From: a virus
Direction: 5' to 3' (one strand)
IMG/VR virus record: IMGVR_UViG_3300032053_007308
Span: 1-24,351 of that record
Length of the DNA stretch: 24,351 nt
Shown: piece after piece, positions 15,908 through 22,598 of the stretch
Layout of the letters: every line of letters starts with the position of its first letter
Numbering within the stretch: the stretch's first letter is position 1
The notes under the pieces: model-generated
What the model was told of the DNA's origin: nothing
Databases searched by the model: none
The model's input: only the letters and a program-made list of their open reading frames with translations
Program-made: the position numbers and the translations under genes

Positions 15908-16653
15908 TTTTGTATTATTTTGATAAATGCATATTCACCACGCAATGCTCGTTTCCAGTTAATTCGTTGTGCCCCAGACCCTCGCACTCGTCCTATTGGA
16001 ATTCCTCTATTATATTCTCGGATAAACTTTACAAAATTCGCACGACTATCAAATGTTTTTCGAACTTCCCAATTAACTTCAATTCGTATTGTATCCCATC
16101 GTTTCAACTGAGATACTCTCATTTTTTCTCTTGTCTTTGTGGATGGAATAAGACCGCAGTGAGACTTCGATATGCGGTCTTTCGTCTCGGTGGACAACCG
16201 TTTTCCTAGATGTGTTTCACTTATCATTTTTTTGAACTCCGATGTTCGTCGCTTACCATACATCGGATTATTTTCTCCTCGATTGTTAAATGATACCTTA
16301 GCGTGAACACCGGGGCGTTTCATCGCTGCTGTCACGGTCTCACTAAGCTTATTTCTATAGGATGGGTCATCATATCGCCGGTGTTTGTTGGGAGACGTTT
16401 CCCGAACCAAATTATAACATTGTTTATCTTTAATTGCATTTAACCGATCAATCCATTCAAGTTCTTTTGCCTGAAGTTCGACCTCATCGGCACATGTCTC
16501 CAATATCTCTTTTTTGAAGTTTTTTCTCCCATATTTTTGGATTGCTCGTCTTAATGCTGACCCAGATCCAAGATACCCAATGGTATATTTTTTCTGTTTT
16601 CCAATGTAAAACTTTCCGTTTATCAAATTAGTTGTTCTATAAATTATCATCAT
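15904..16653 (-). CDS. GIY-YIG homing endonuclease with NUMOD3 motifs
   Basis: A protein of 249 residues. The N-terminal GIY-YIG nuclease domain reads MIIYRTTNLINGKFYIGKQ, followed by GYLGSGSALRRAIQKYG, the catalytic arginine region, and FKKEILETC...ELEWIDRL. The middle has NUMOD3-type DNA-binding repeats (ENNPMYGKRRTSEFKKMISETHLGKRLSTETKDRIS). The C-terminus is basic (INWKRALRGEYAFIKIIQK). ATGATG at 16653 has AGAAGGG at proper spacing. It lies exactly between the two halves of the MoxR/CobS-like gene, overlapping the downstream half by ATGA. It either sits in a group I intron with very little non-coding RNA (about 110 nt before and 35-50 nt after) or has split the gene as a free-standing element. 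It is AT-richer than the host gene. Confidence 0.85.
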   Translation of the reverse strand: MMIIYRTTNLINGKFYIGKQKKYTIGYLGSGSALRRAIQKYGRKNFKKEILETCADEVELQAKELEWIDRLNAIKDKQCYNLVRETSPNKHRRYDDPSYRNKLSETVTAAMKRPGVHAKVSFNNRGENNPMYGKRRTSEFKKMISETHLGKRLSTETKDRISKSHCGLIPSTKTREKMRVSQLKRWDTIRIEVNWEVRKTFDSRANFVKFIREYNRGIPIGRVRGSGAQRINWKRALRGEYAFIKIIQK

Positions 16654-16675
16654 AATATTCCCTTCTGTGACAGTA

Positions 16676-16690
16676 ATAAATATATTCCAC
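16676..16690 (-). promoter_or_regulatory. 15-bp motif shared with the HNH endonuclease leader
   Basis: On the - strand GTGGAATATATTTAT occurs between the MoxR N-half stop and the GIY-YIG start. It matches 14 of 15 bases of the motif at 18695-18709, which sits before the HNH gene. The inner TATATT could be a -10 box, with TTGAAG 16 nt upstream as a weak -35 here only. A promoter used by the endonuclease genes is the simplest reading. Confidence 0.4.
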
Positions 16691-16692
16691 CC

Positions 16693-16971
16693 CTAGAGTT
16701 CTTCAATTTTTTGGATTTTTATATTTGGAGAATTTTTGAGAATATTTAACCGATCCTCAGTAACTATTTGTTCATGTTCAACTGAAAAGGATTTGGCCAC
16801 ACACCGAGCTGCCATGGTTTTTGCACAGCCGGAAGGACCGATTATCATGACGTTTTTTGCACGTAACACCGCTCGCACGAGATACTTCCACTTCAAGTCG
16901 CTGATAATCAACTCACTGGGCTTAAGCGTAGCGCAATTACGCAAGAGGTCGTCTATTTCTGCATCATTCAT
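16693..16971 (-). CDS. MoxR/CobS-like AAA+ ATPase, N-terminal (Walker A) part of a split gene
   Basis: A 92-residue frame from the ATG at 16971 (MNDAEIDDLL...); a GTG at 16989 would start inside the -10 box of the promoter proposed here. Residues 45-52 are the Walker A GPSGCAKT, followed by MAARCVAKSFSVEH. At that point the AAA+ homology stops, and an extra tail of about 25 residues (EQIVTEDRLNIL...KIEEL) runs to a TAG. The rest of the ATPase continues at 15131-15907 after the GIY-YIG gene. No Walker B is present, so this half alone cannot hydrolyse ATP. An 8-nt complementary pair (16781-16788 with 16754-16761) flanks the presumed break and might be part of an intron P1 stem. Confidence 0.78.
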   Translation of the reverse strand: MNDAEIDDLLRNCATLKPSELIISDLKWKYLVRAVLRAKNVMIIGPSGCAKTMAARCVAKSFSVEHEQIVTEDRLNILKNSPNIKIQKIEEL

Positions 16972-16977
16972 TCTCAC

Positions 16978-17006
16978 AGTATGGCACACCCCACGCCAGA
17001 AGTCAA
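16978..17006 (-). promoter_or_regulatory. Sigma70-type promoter with extended -10
   Basis: On the - strand TTGACT (17006-17001) is followed, after exactly 17 nt, by CATACT (16983-16978), with an upstream TG making an extended -10. The predicted transcription start, 7 nt past the -10 end, is the A of the ATG at 16971. The message for the Walker A half of the MoxR gene would then be leaderless. It lies directly after the terminator's T-run. Confidence 0.55.
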
Positions 17007-17038
17007 CAAAAAAGGCGCATCCCGAAGGATGCGCCTTT
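17007..17038 (-). terminator. Intrinsic terminator with C(UUCG)G tetraloop
   Basis: A perfect 12-bp stem, AAAGGCGCATCC with GGATGCGCCTTT (17011-17022 and 17027-17038), encloses a loop reading TTCG on the - strand, giving the very stable C(UUCG)G form. A T-run follows on the - strand (17013-17008). It sits 13 nt beyond the stop of the 17052-17795 gene and ends that transcript before the next promoter. Confidence 0.85.
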
Positions 17039-17051
17039 GTAATCGGAAAGT

Positions 17052-17795
17052 TTACGACTGTTTAACTGTCAACTTGGTGTCTGGCTTGCGTTTGCGAAGT
17101 TTAACTGGTTCACTAACTTTGTGGTCAATTTGCTTCTTTTGGTCTTTCAAATCTCTCATTGGTTGATTTGGCAAATCATCTTCCTTCTTCACTTGTTCTT
17201 CAGTGTAATTTTTGTCTTTGTTCTTCGTCTTGCTTGGAGGTTCGGTTGTCAGCGGTAAAGTCTTGGGTTTGTCCTTCTGAGGCAATCCCTTGTCAGGTGC
17301 GGGTATTTGGTCTTCACGATTGCGATATGATTTGTCGTAAGCCTTGTCAACAGCGGTTGGTTGCTTTTCCAAATTCTTCAAGTTGGTCTTGACAAACTGT
17401 TTAACTTGTTCCCAACTCTGCCCCGTGACCACAATGCGGTCCTCGTTGCGAGTCATCATTTCAATCACAAAAGAATCTTCCCATCGGGGAGAAATACGAA
17501 TATACTTCAAATCTCGGGCGTTAATCATCAAATCATCATGGTCATCCCATTGAACCAAGGAGTCCTTGTCAATTTCAGCAACGATTTTAATCAGTTCTTC
17601 GAGGAGTTGGTTCTTGCTGCCGCCATCTTTGGAGTTAGCATCTGAACCAAACTTCTTGTTCTTTCTGTCGGCATCAACGCCGTTCCCATTCATCTCAGGA
17701 ACACGGGGGGGTGACTTGGTTCCAGTTGCGCTGGTCTTCTCCACTTCTTCAGTGAGGACTCTTCGAATGAGTTGTCTAAATGTCTCTGGTTTCAT
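17052..17795 (-). CDS. Charged low-complexity phage protein, 247 aa, unknown
   Basis: The N-terminus MKPETFRQLIRRVLTEEVEK is a short amphipathic helix, of a type common at the start of phage head or core proteins. A Gly/Asn/Lys-rich stretch follows (about 22-60). A small folded domain of about 60-140 residues comes next (LLEELIKIVAEIDKDSLVQWDDHDDLMINARDLKYIRISP...FVIEMMTRNEDRIVVTGQSWEQVKQFVKTNL). The C-terminal 100 residues are Lys/Asp/Pro-rich and probably disordered. It is a single-gene unit, with TATAAT boxes upstream and a strong terminator downstream. A structural or scaffold role is a guess. Confidence 0.6.
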   Translation of the reverse strand: MKPETFRQLIRRVLTEEVEKTSATGTKSPPRVPEMNGNGVDADRKNKKFGSDANSKDGGSKNQLLEELIKIVAEIDKDSLVQWDDHDDLMINARDLKYIRISPRWEDSFVIEMMTRNEDRIVVTGQSWEQVKQFVKTNLKNLEKQPTAVDKAYDKSYRNREDQIPAPDKGLPQKDKPKTLPLTTEPPSKTKNKDKNYTEEQVKKEDDLPNQPMRDLKDQKKQIDHKVSEPVKLRKRKPDTKLTVKQS

Positions 17796-17866
17796 ATGTC
17801 TAATTATAAATATGGTTTCAGGCCAAGAAAAGTGATATTATAATAGGAACTTGGATGCCTGTGCTT
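17796..17866 (-). promoter_or_regulatory. Two TATAAT boxes before the 17795 start
   Basis: On the - strand an exact TATAAT lies at 17842-17837 and a second at 17808-17803. Neither has a convincing -35. The nearer box would start RNA about one base before the ATG at 17795, again giving almost no leader. No other gene was found in this gap. Confidence 0.35.
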
Positions 17867-17950
17867 TCATGCAAACTTCGTCGTGGCAAAATAAACCAGT
17901 TCTTTGCCACAATTTGGACATTTCTGCCCCGTCACGCTTATACCGTCCAC
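17867..17950 (-). pseudogene. Truncated C-terminal zinc-ribbon gene fragment
   Basis: The last 27 codons of a frame read VDGISVTGQKCPNCGKELVYFATTKFA and then stop. CPNCGKEL is half of a zinc ribbon, and the DNA is GC-richer than the adjoining endonuclease gene. Upstream the frame closes at once (TAA near 17957) inside the HNH gene, whose last codons overlap it. It looks like the tail of an older gene whose front was replaced when the HNH/nrdJ block arrived. A very short real gene from the GTG at 17950 cannot be excluded. Confidence 0.45.
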
Positions 17951-18687
17951 GATGTATTATACCTTACAATCGTTCTACACATATCCAAAAAATATTTCTC
18001 ATCAAAATCTTGTTTCATAAAATTGACATCTTTATGTACCCATTGAACATTCCCTGGAATATATCCCTTTTCAGAATCAATACGATCTAATGACGCAGTT
18101 TGAAGATTAGTTTTACTTCCTATATCTAATATGATATCCTTTCCAGAAAGAGCACATTTTCCCTTCTGTTGTTCGAACAATTCCCAAACATATTTTTTCG
18201 TTATCGTAAATTCAAGATTTCTTCGTTTTGCACGTCTATTGTTTTTTGCATTTCGTTCAATTTTATTCCACGTTGATCCAGATATACCGCCATATCCACT
18301 CCATCGCTGATGTTTTTCTTTTACCTTATCGTGAATCAAACATCCACAAGATTTTATATTTCCACTTTTAAGATAGATTCCAGATACTTCATATTCCTTC
18401 CCACAATCACATAAACATCTAAAAAAACTCGATCTAGTTCCATGATGAGATGGGTTATCTTTAATTCCTGTAAATTCTATAACAGTTAATTTACCGAATT
18501 TTTTTCCAACCAAATCATATTTTGGTTTATGTTTAAGCTTAGACCCATCTATATTTTTAGTTCTACCACAACATAAATTTCTCTTATTGTGATAATTTCT
18601 CCAACATAAATAACATTGTTTCCTTCCGATGGGAAACTCATTAATAATTTTAGGAATAAAACACTTAGTACAAACTTGTGTGATCAT
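17938..18687 (-). CDS. HNH homing endonuclease with zinc-binding N-terminus
   Basis: A protein of 249 residues from the ATG at 18687; an earlier ATG at 18717 would span the shared 15-bp motif. The first part has cysteine pairs (CTKCFIP...CYLCWRNYHNKRNLCCGR). The middle is the LVGKKFGKLTVIEFTG...FRCLCDCGKEYEVSGIYLKSGNIKSCGC domain, common in phage HNH proteins. The nuclease part has KCALSGKDIILD, TASLDRIDSEKGYIPGNVQWVHKDVNFMKQDF, where DRIDS and the NVQW...N segment carry the HNH residues. It stands between nrdJ and a broken zinc-ribbon gene and is strongly AT-rich. It appears free-standing, and its target was probably the nearby locus. Confidence 0.82.
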   Translation of the reverse strand: MITQVCTKCFIPKIINEFPIGRKQCYLCWRNYHNKRNLCCGRTKNIDGSKLKHKPKYDLVGKKFGKLTVIEFTGIKDNPSHHGTRSSFFRCLCDCGKEYEVSGIYLKSGNIKSCGCLIHDKVKEKHQRWSGYGGISGSTWNKIERNAKNNRRAKRRNLEFTITKKYVWELFEQQKGKCALSGKDIILDIGSKTNLQTASLDRIDSEKGYIPGNVQWVHKDVNFMKQDFDEKYFLDMCRTIVRYNTSWTV

Positions 18688-18694
18688 ATACTCT

Positions 18695-18709
18695 ATAAGT
18701 ATATTCCAC
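18695..18709 (-). promoter_or_regulatory. 15-bp motif shared with the GIY-YIG endonuclease leader
   Basis: On the - strand GTGGAATATACTTAT lies 7 nt before the HNH start and 20 nt after the nrdJ stop. It differs by one base from the motif at 16676-16690. The inner TATACT would be a good -10 box, but it would place the RNA start only a few bases before the ATG. Confidence 0.4.
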
Positions 18710-18729
18710 AAAAACAAAACATATTTATT

Positions 18730-21294
18730 TTATTTACAAACACTATATCCACAAGAAAGACATGATTTACATCCATTTTGATATACTAATTTTGAGCTAC
18801 ATTGTGGGCAGCTTTCAGTTGATACCGTATTTTCTTTAACATACTTTTTAAGTATTCTAGCTATTACTTTAGAAAATACAGTCATATCTCCTGTAGTTTT
18901 TTGTAACTGATCACATATCATATAAACGGAAGCCCCATGTCTGAGCGCACATGAAGTCATCCGAGTTAAAGCATCAGCACTATCATCACTATGACCATTG
19001 GTTAATAAATATTCGGTGCCACTATCAGCAACAAATGTATATTTTTGTTTGGAAATCTTTACGATTTTTCCAGATTCAGATTCAATTTTGTCCCTAAAAT
19101 TTATCCCAGTAAATACTTCATATAAATCATCCCCCAAAAATCCCAATGCGACATATATTTTTTCCTTCTTGTAATGTGCCGCATAAATTTCCCCCCTTAG
19201 TTCTTTTGGTCGTTTAACAGCAGTTGTCTTGACTATAGAATCATCTGATTTATTATCAGATACTAACACTCCACTACGACATCCATCACGATATATCGTT
19301 ATTCCCTTACACCCACTTTTCCATGCTGTTTCATATATTACCGAAACATCTTCCTCGGTAGCAGAGCTGGGTAAATTAACAGTCGAACTAATAGAATGGT
19401 CAATGTGTTTTTGAATTACAGCTTGAAGATTCACTCTCTGTTTCCAATCAATCTCATTAGAACAACACTTATTCCACGGGGACTTTGTAATATCAGTTTC
19501 ATCATTGATCTTCATCCACATTTCGAGAGGTTTATGATAAACCATAAAGTGTTGCCACGAATCTCCTTTACCATCTACAAAATCAACTTTAGAATTCTTA
19601 TCTCCTGGATTTATTTTCTTCCGACGCATATATGAAAGTGCATAAACGGGCTCTCCACTACTACTTGTTTGTGCAAATATACTAGGAGTTCCGGTAGGAG
19701 CTAAAGTTAATAATCCAATATTTCTTCGACCATATTTAGATATTTTTTCATATAAATCTAAATTTTCATCTTTAATTTGAAGCAGGAATTCACTATTCTT
19801 TTCGAGATTCCAATCCCAAATAGGAAATGCCCCCAATTCTTTAGCCATATCGCAAGAAGATCCAAACGCAGCATGTTTGAATTTCATCATTACTATATCT
19901 ACAAACTTTATGGACTCATCAGTATCAAACTTAATATTAAGTGCTGCAAGCATGTCGGCCAAAGCAGTAATTCCAAGTCCAGTGCGCCGACCATTTACTG
20001 CTTTAATTCTCACCCGTTTCCATAAATCTAATTCATTTTGCTTCAAAGATGTATCTTCAGGATCACTCTCAACCTTTTCGATTATACGATCAACTTTTTC
20101 AATTTCTAAATCAATTAAATCATCCATCAATCTCTGACCAATAGACACATATTCATTAAATAACTCAAAATTAAACGAAGATTTTTTAGTAAATGGATTA
20201 TCTACAAATGATAGTAAATTAACGACCATTAAACGACAACTATCATCCGCACAAAGCGGAATTTCCCCACATGGATTTGTACAAATAGTGCCAAATCCTT
20301 CTTTTTCATAACAATCCACCGCATTATATTTAATCATGCGGTCCCAAAAAATTACACCTGGCTCAGCACTTTGCCAGGCCATATGAATAATTTTTTTCCA
20401 TGCATTTTTCGCATTTACCATTTTTCTTATTGATGGATTCTTTGAGTCAATAGGAAATCGTTGTTCATAGTCAGTATTATTTTTTACTGCATCCAAAAAT
20501 TCATTAGTCAATGCCACCGATACATTTGCTCCAGTCACCATTTTTCGGTTCAATTTCATCGAAACAAAATCTAATTTTTTTGGATTATAATAACAAGACA
20601 ATGTTAAAATATCTCGTTCTCCACGAGATGAATTTCCTTTAATAAGTATTTGTTCTGGATTAGTCCACGAAACATCCGTAGATTCTGGTATAATAACACT
20701 TTCTGGATGGTGAATATTTAACATCTCCATCAAAGCCCCTCGGCGACCATTTTGACCAACTTCTCTAATTGTGTTGGAATATCTCTCAGCAAATGTTACA
20801 ATTCCAGTAGAAGTTCTGGAGGAGTTTGTGGTAGAAGACCCTGCTGGACGTAAATTAGATAAATTAGTTCCAACCCCGCCACGTCTTTTTGATAATTGTG
20901 CAATATTTTCGTCCACTCTCAAAATTCCACCATAACTATCTTTTGGAGAATCGGTTACAAAGCAATTACTCAACGATAAAATTTGGATGTCATTTCCTAT
21001 TCCAGTCATGGGAGAACTTTGGGGAATTAAATATTTGAATTTATCAAATAGTGAATATATCTTTTCCTCCGATAAAGGATGTTTGAATTTGTTTTTTTCT
21101 ATTCTTGCAAATTCTTTTGCCATACGGCGATGCATCATTACAGGAGAATTTTCCAATAGATTTCCATCTAAATCTCTTAATGCATTAGCATCCAAAAATG
21201 TTTTGGCCGCCAGTTCATCTCCATCAAAATATTTGGTTGATATTTCGAATGCTTGTTCAAATGTAAACGTATCCTTAGTTATTATTGTATCCAT
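18730..21294 (-). CDS. nrdJ: Class II adenosylcobalamin-dependent ribonucleotide reductase
   Basis: A protein of 854 residues from the ATG at 21294 (MDTIITKDTFTFEQAFEI...), which has AAGAAGA just upstream. A TTG at 21327 adds 11 residues and is less likely. It reduces ribonucleotides to deoxyribonucleotides using a B12-derived radical. Visible family features are LSNCFVTD (redox cysteine), RRGGVGTNLSNLRP, NPCGEIPL (active-site Cys and Glu), LTLAPTGTPSIFAQTSSSGEPVYALSY, NLPSSATEEDV, and a C-terminal cysteine module CPQCSSKL...CKSCLSCGYSVCK. It is intact and of normal length. It is much more AT-rich than the helicase exteins and VWA gene around it and lies beside an HNH gene, suggesting separate acquisition. 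It needs B12 from the host. Confidence 0.93.
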   Translation of the reverse strand: MDTIITKDTFTFEQAFEISTKYFDGDELAAKTFLDANALRDLDGNLLENSPVMMHRRMAKEFARIEKNKFKHPLSEEKIYSLFDKFKYLIPQSSPMTGIGNDIQILSLSNCFVTDSPKDSYGGILRVDENIAQLSKRRGGVGTNLSNLRPAGSSTTNSSRTSTGIVTFAERYSNTIREVGQNGRRGALMEMLNIHHPESVIIPESTDVSWTNPEQILIKGNSSRGERDILTLSCYYNPKKLDFVSMKLNRKMVTGANVSVALTNEFLDAVKNNTDYEQRFPIDSKNPSIRKMVNAKNAWKKIIHMAWQSAEPGVIFWDRMIKYNAVDCYEKEGFGTICTNPCGEIPLCADDSCRLMVVNLLSFVDNPFTKKSSFNFELFNEYVSIGQRLMDDLIDLEIEKVDRIIEKVESDPEDTSLKQNELDLWKRVRIKAVNGRRTGLGITALADMLAALNIKFDTDESIKFVDIVMMKFKHAAFGSSCDMAKELGAFPIWDWNLEKNSEFLLQIKDENLDLYEKISKYGRRNIGLLTLAPTGTPSIFAQTSSSGEPVYALSYMRRKKINPGDKNSKVDFVDGKGDSWQHFMVYHKPLEMWMKINDETDITKSPWNKCCSNEIDWKQRVNLQAVIQKHIDHSISSTVNLPSSATEEDVSVIYETAWKSGCKGITIYRDGCRSGVLVSDNKSDDSIVKTTAVKRPKELRGEIYAAHYKKEKIYVALGFLGDDLYEVFTGINFRDKIESESGKIVKISKQKYTFVADSGTEYLLTNGHSDDSADALTRMTSCALRHGASVYMICDQLQKTTGDMTVFSKVIARILKKYVKENTVSTESCPQCSSKLVYQNGCKSCLSCGYSVCK

Positions 21295-21327
21295 ATTTCT
21301 TCTTGAGATTGTATCTTGGTTTGGCAA

Positions 21328-21357
21328 AGTATAAGTAGATTATTCTAAAATGATAAA
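21328..21357 (-). promoter_or_regulatory. Weak promoter candidate for nrdJ
   Basis: In the 90-nt gap before nrdJ, the - strand has TATACT (21333-21328) with TTTATC 18 nt upstream (21357-21352). The -10 is good and the -35 poor. A leader of about 25-30 nt ending in AAGAAGAAAT before ATG would result. Confidence 0.35.
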
Positions 21358-21384
21358 GAGGTCGAAAACTTTTTTTAGACAGTC

Positions 21385-22590
21385 TTAGTTGGAATTGGCG
21401 TCGTTGTCGTCGCCGTGGGTTTTCTTCCATGCCTTACCGAGAATGTCCTTGATGCTCTCTTGGGCAGTTTTGGCCTTGCTCAGAATCTCCAACCCCTCAA
21501 CGGAGTCCTTGTCGTAGATGCAGATTTTTCCACATGACGTGTCAAATGCACAGACATAGGTCTGTCCATCGGGTCCAAAGCGGTTCTTCATGACATGAAC
21601 CCGGCCCGACCCCGCCAACTTGTCTTCGGTCTTGCGGGACAAGGAGAGGATGAAATCTCCCGTCATGATTTTCTTATAGCTTTCGGCAACATTGCCTGCG
21701 CCAATGACTTCTTCTTCGTGTGCTCCACGGTTTGACTGTGAAGCAGTCCATCCGGGAACTTGGAGTTCGCCCAACATGCCACGCAACTCTTCATAGACAC
21801 TTCCACCATCGCTGTAAGAGTTGGCATTTTTGTCAGCGACAAGCGGACGTAGTAAGTCTGCGTAGTCCACAATCACAAGGTCAATTTTGATGCCCGTGAT
21901 TAGTTGGAATCGGTCAATGTGCATCTTGAGAGTTGATGCCGATGCCGTTTTGATGGGAAAGTATTTGATGAAGAGTTTGCCGGGAATAGTCGCAAGTGCA
22001 TCTTTGATTTGCTGAACATTCTTACGAACTTCTTGGAAAGCGATGCCAGAGAAACATGCGTCATAACGGAGTCCGACATACTTTTCATTCAACTCCATTG
22101 TGAAATGCATCACGTTCTTGCCCTGTCGCATTGCCTCTGCTCCGATGCGAGATAAAAACCACGAATTATGAGACACTATGCCATTTGAATAATAACAGTG
22201 AACATCTTCCACCGAAATATCATATAAAATTTCCTCTTTCCATTTAGTGTATTTATTCTTTTTGCTATGTTTTTTAACTACGGATGTAGTTCCATTTTCG
22301 GTTTCTATGATATCATCTTTAGTAATATCTTTTACTTTTTTCCACTCACCATTCGCTTTTAATAAGTGATCTTCCGAAGTTTTTAACGTCGTATTATTCT
22401 TAAAATAGGTGGTAACTACTTTTTGTTTCTTAGTTCGAAATGCAGTTACAATATTCTTAAATCCATATGGAGTTTTAACCCCCAATGGGAACGGAACATT
22501 GAGATTAGCATCTTCTCGGTCTTCTATCTCTAATTTAGAGAAAAGATTGATCACTTTTATTTTTTCTGTAACAACACGTTTATAAATCAT
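21385..22590 (-). CDS. C-intein plus C-terminal extein of gp41/DnaB-type replicative helicase
   Basis: A 401-residue frame. Residues 1-142 are a C-intein: block B-like TLKTSEDHLLKANGEW (about 68-83), block F EILYDISVEDVHCYYSN (about 120-136), and block G NGIVSHN ending at Asn142, with Ser143 as the +1 nucleophile. The extein starts SWFLSRIGAEAMRQGKNVMHFTMELN, the part right after the GK of Walker A. It continues with Walker B-type LVIVDYADLL, TASQSNRGA and VMKNRFGPDG. Splicing to the upstream half (23787-24351) would restore APAGSGKS. The intein DNA is clearly AT-richer than the extein DNA. The start overlaps the endonuclease stop (ATGA). This resembles the fractured gp41 genes known from metagenomes. 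Confidence 0.9.
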   Translation of the reverse strand: MIYKRVVTEKIKVINLFSKLEIEDREDANLNVPFPLGVKTPYGFKNIVTAFRTKKQKVVTTYFKNNTTLKTSEDHLLKANGEWKKVKDITKDDIIETENGTTSVVKKHSKKNKYTKWKEEILYDISVEDVHCYYSNGIVSHNSWFLSRIGAEAMRQGKNVMHFTMELNEKYVGLRYDACFSGIAFQEVRKNVQQIKDALATIPGKLFIKYFPIKTASASTLKMHIDRFQLITGIKIDLVIVDYADLLRPLVADKNANSYSDGGSVYEELRGMLGELQVPGWTASQSNRGAHEEEVIGAGNVAESYKKIMTGDFILSLSRKTEDKLAGSGRVHVMKNRFGPDGQTYVCAFDTSCGKICIYDKDSVEGLEILSKAKTAQESIKDILGKAWKKTHGDDNDANSN

Positions 22591-22598
22591 ACTAAATA
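22587..22598 (-). repeat. 12-bp repeat at C-intein start (copy 1)
   Basis: The 12-mer TATTTAGTATGA (- strand) includes the C-intein ATG and the endonuclease stop. It is identical to 23751-23762. Confidence 0.5.

Noticed and set aside
15850-16780. Intein in the MoxR-like gene, because the C-half contains VFN followed by Cys
   Set aside because: The VFNC stretch is the normal AAA+ sequence after Walker A (compare FNxGATQD). No intein blocks A, B, F or G are present around the endonuclease.
16754-16788. Definite group I intron P1 stem at the AAA+ break
   Set aside because: The 8-nt pairing (TTTTCAGT with ACTGAGGA) is visible, but I could not find a P3-P7 core. No splice pair gives both an in-frame product and a terminal G.
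12840-16971. Cobaltochelatase CobST as a firm annotation
   Set aside because: The CobN subunit is missing and MoxR/VWA pairs have many other roles; only the resemblance is supported.
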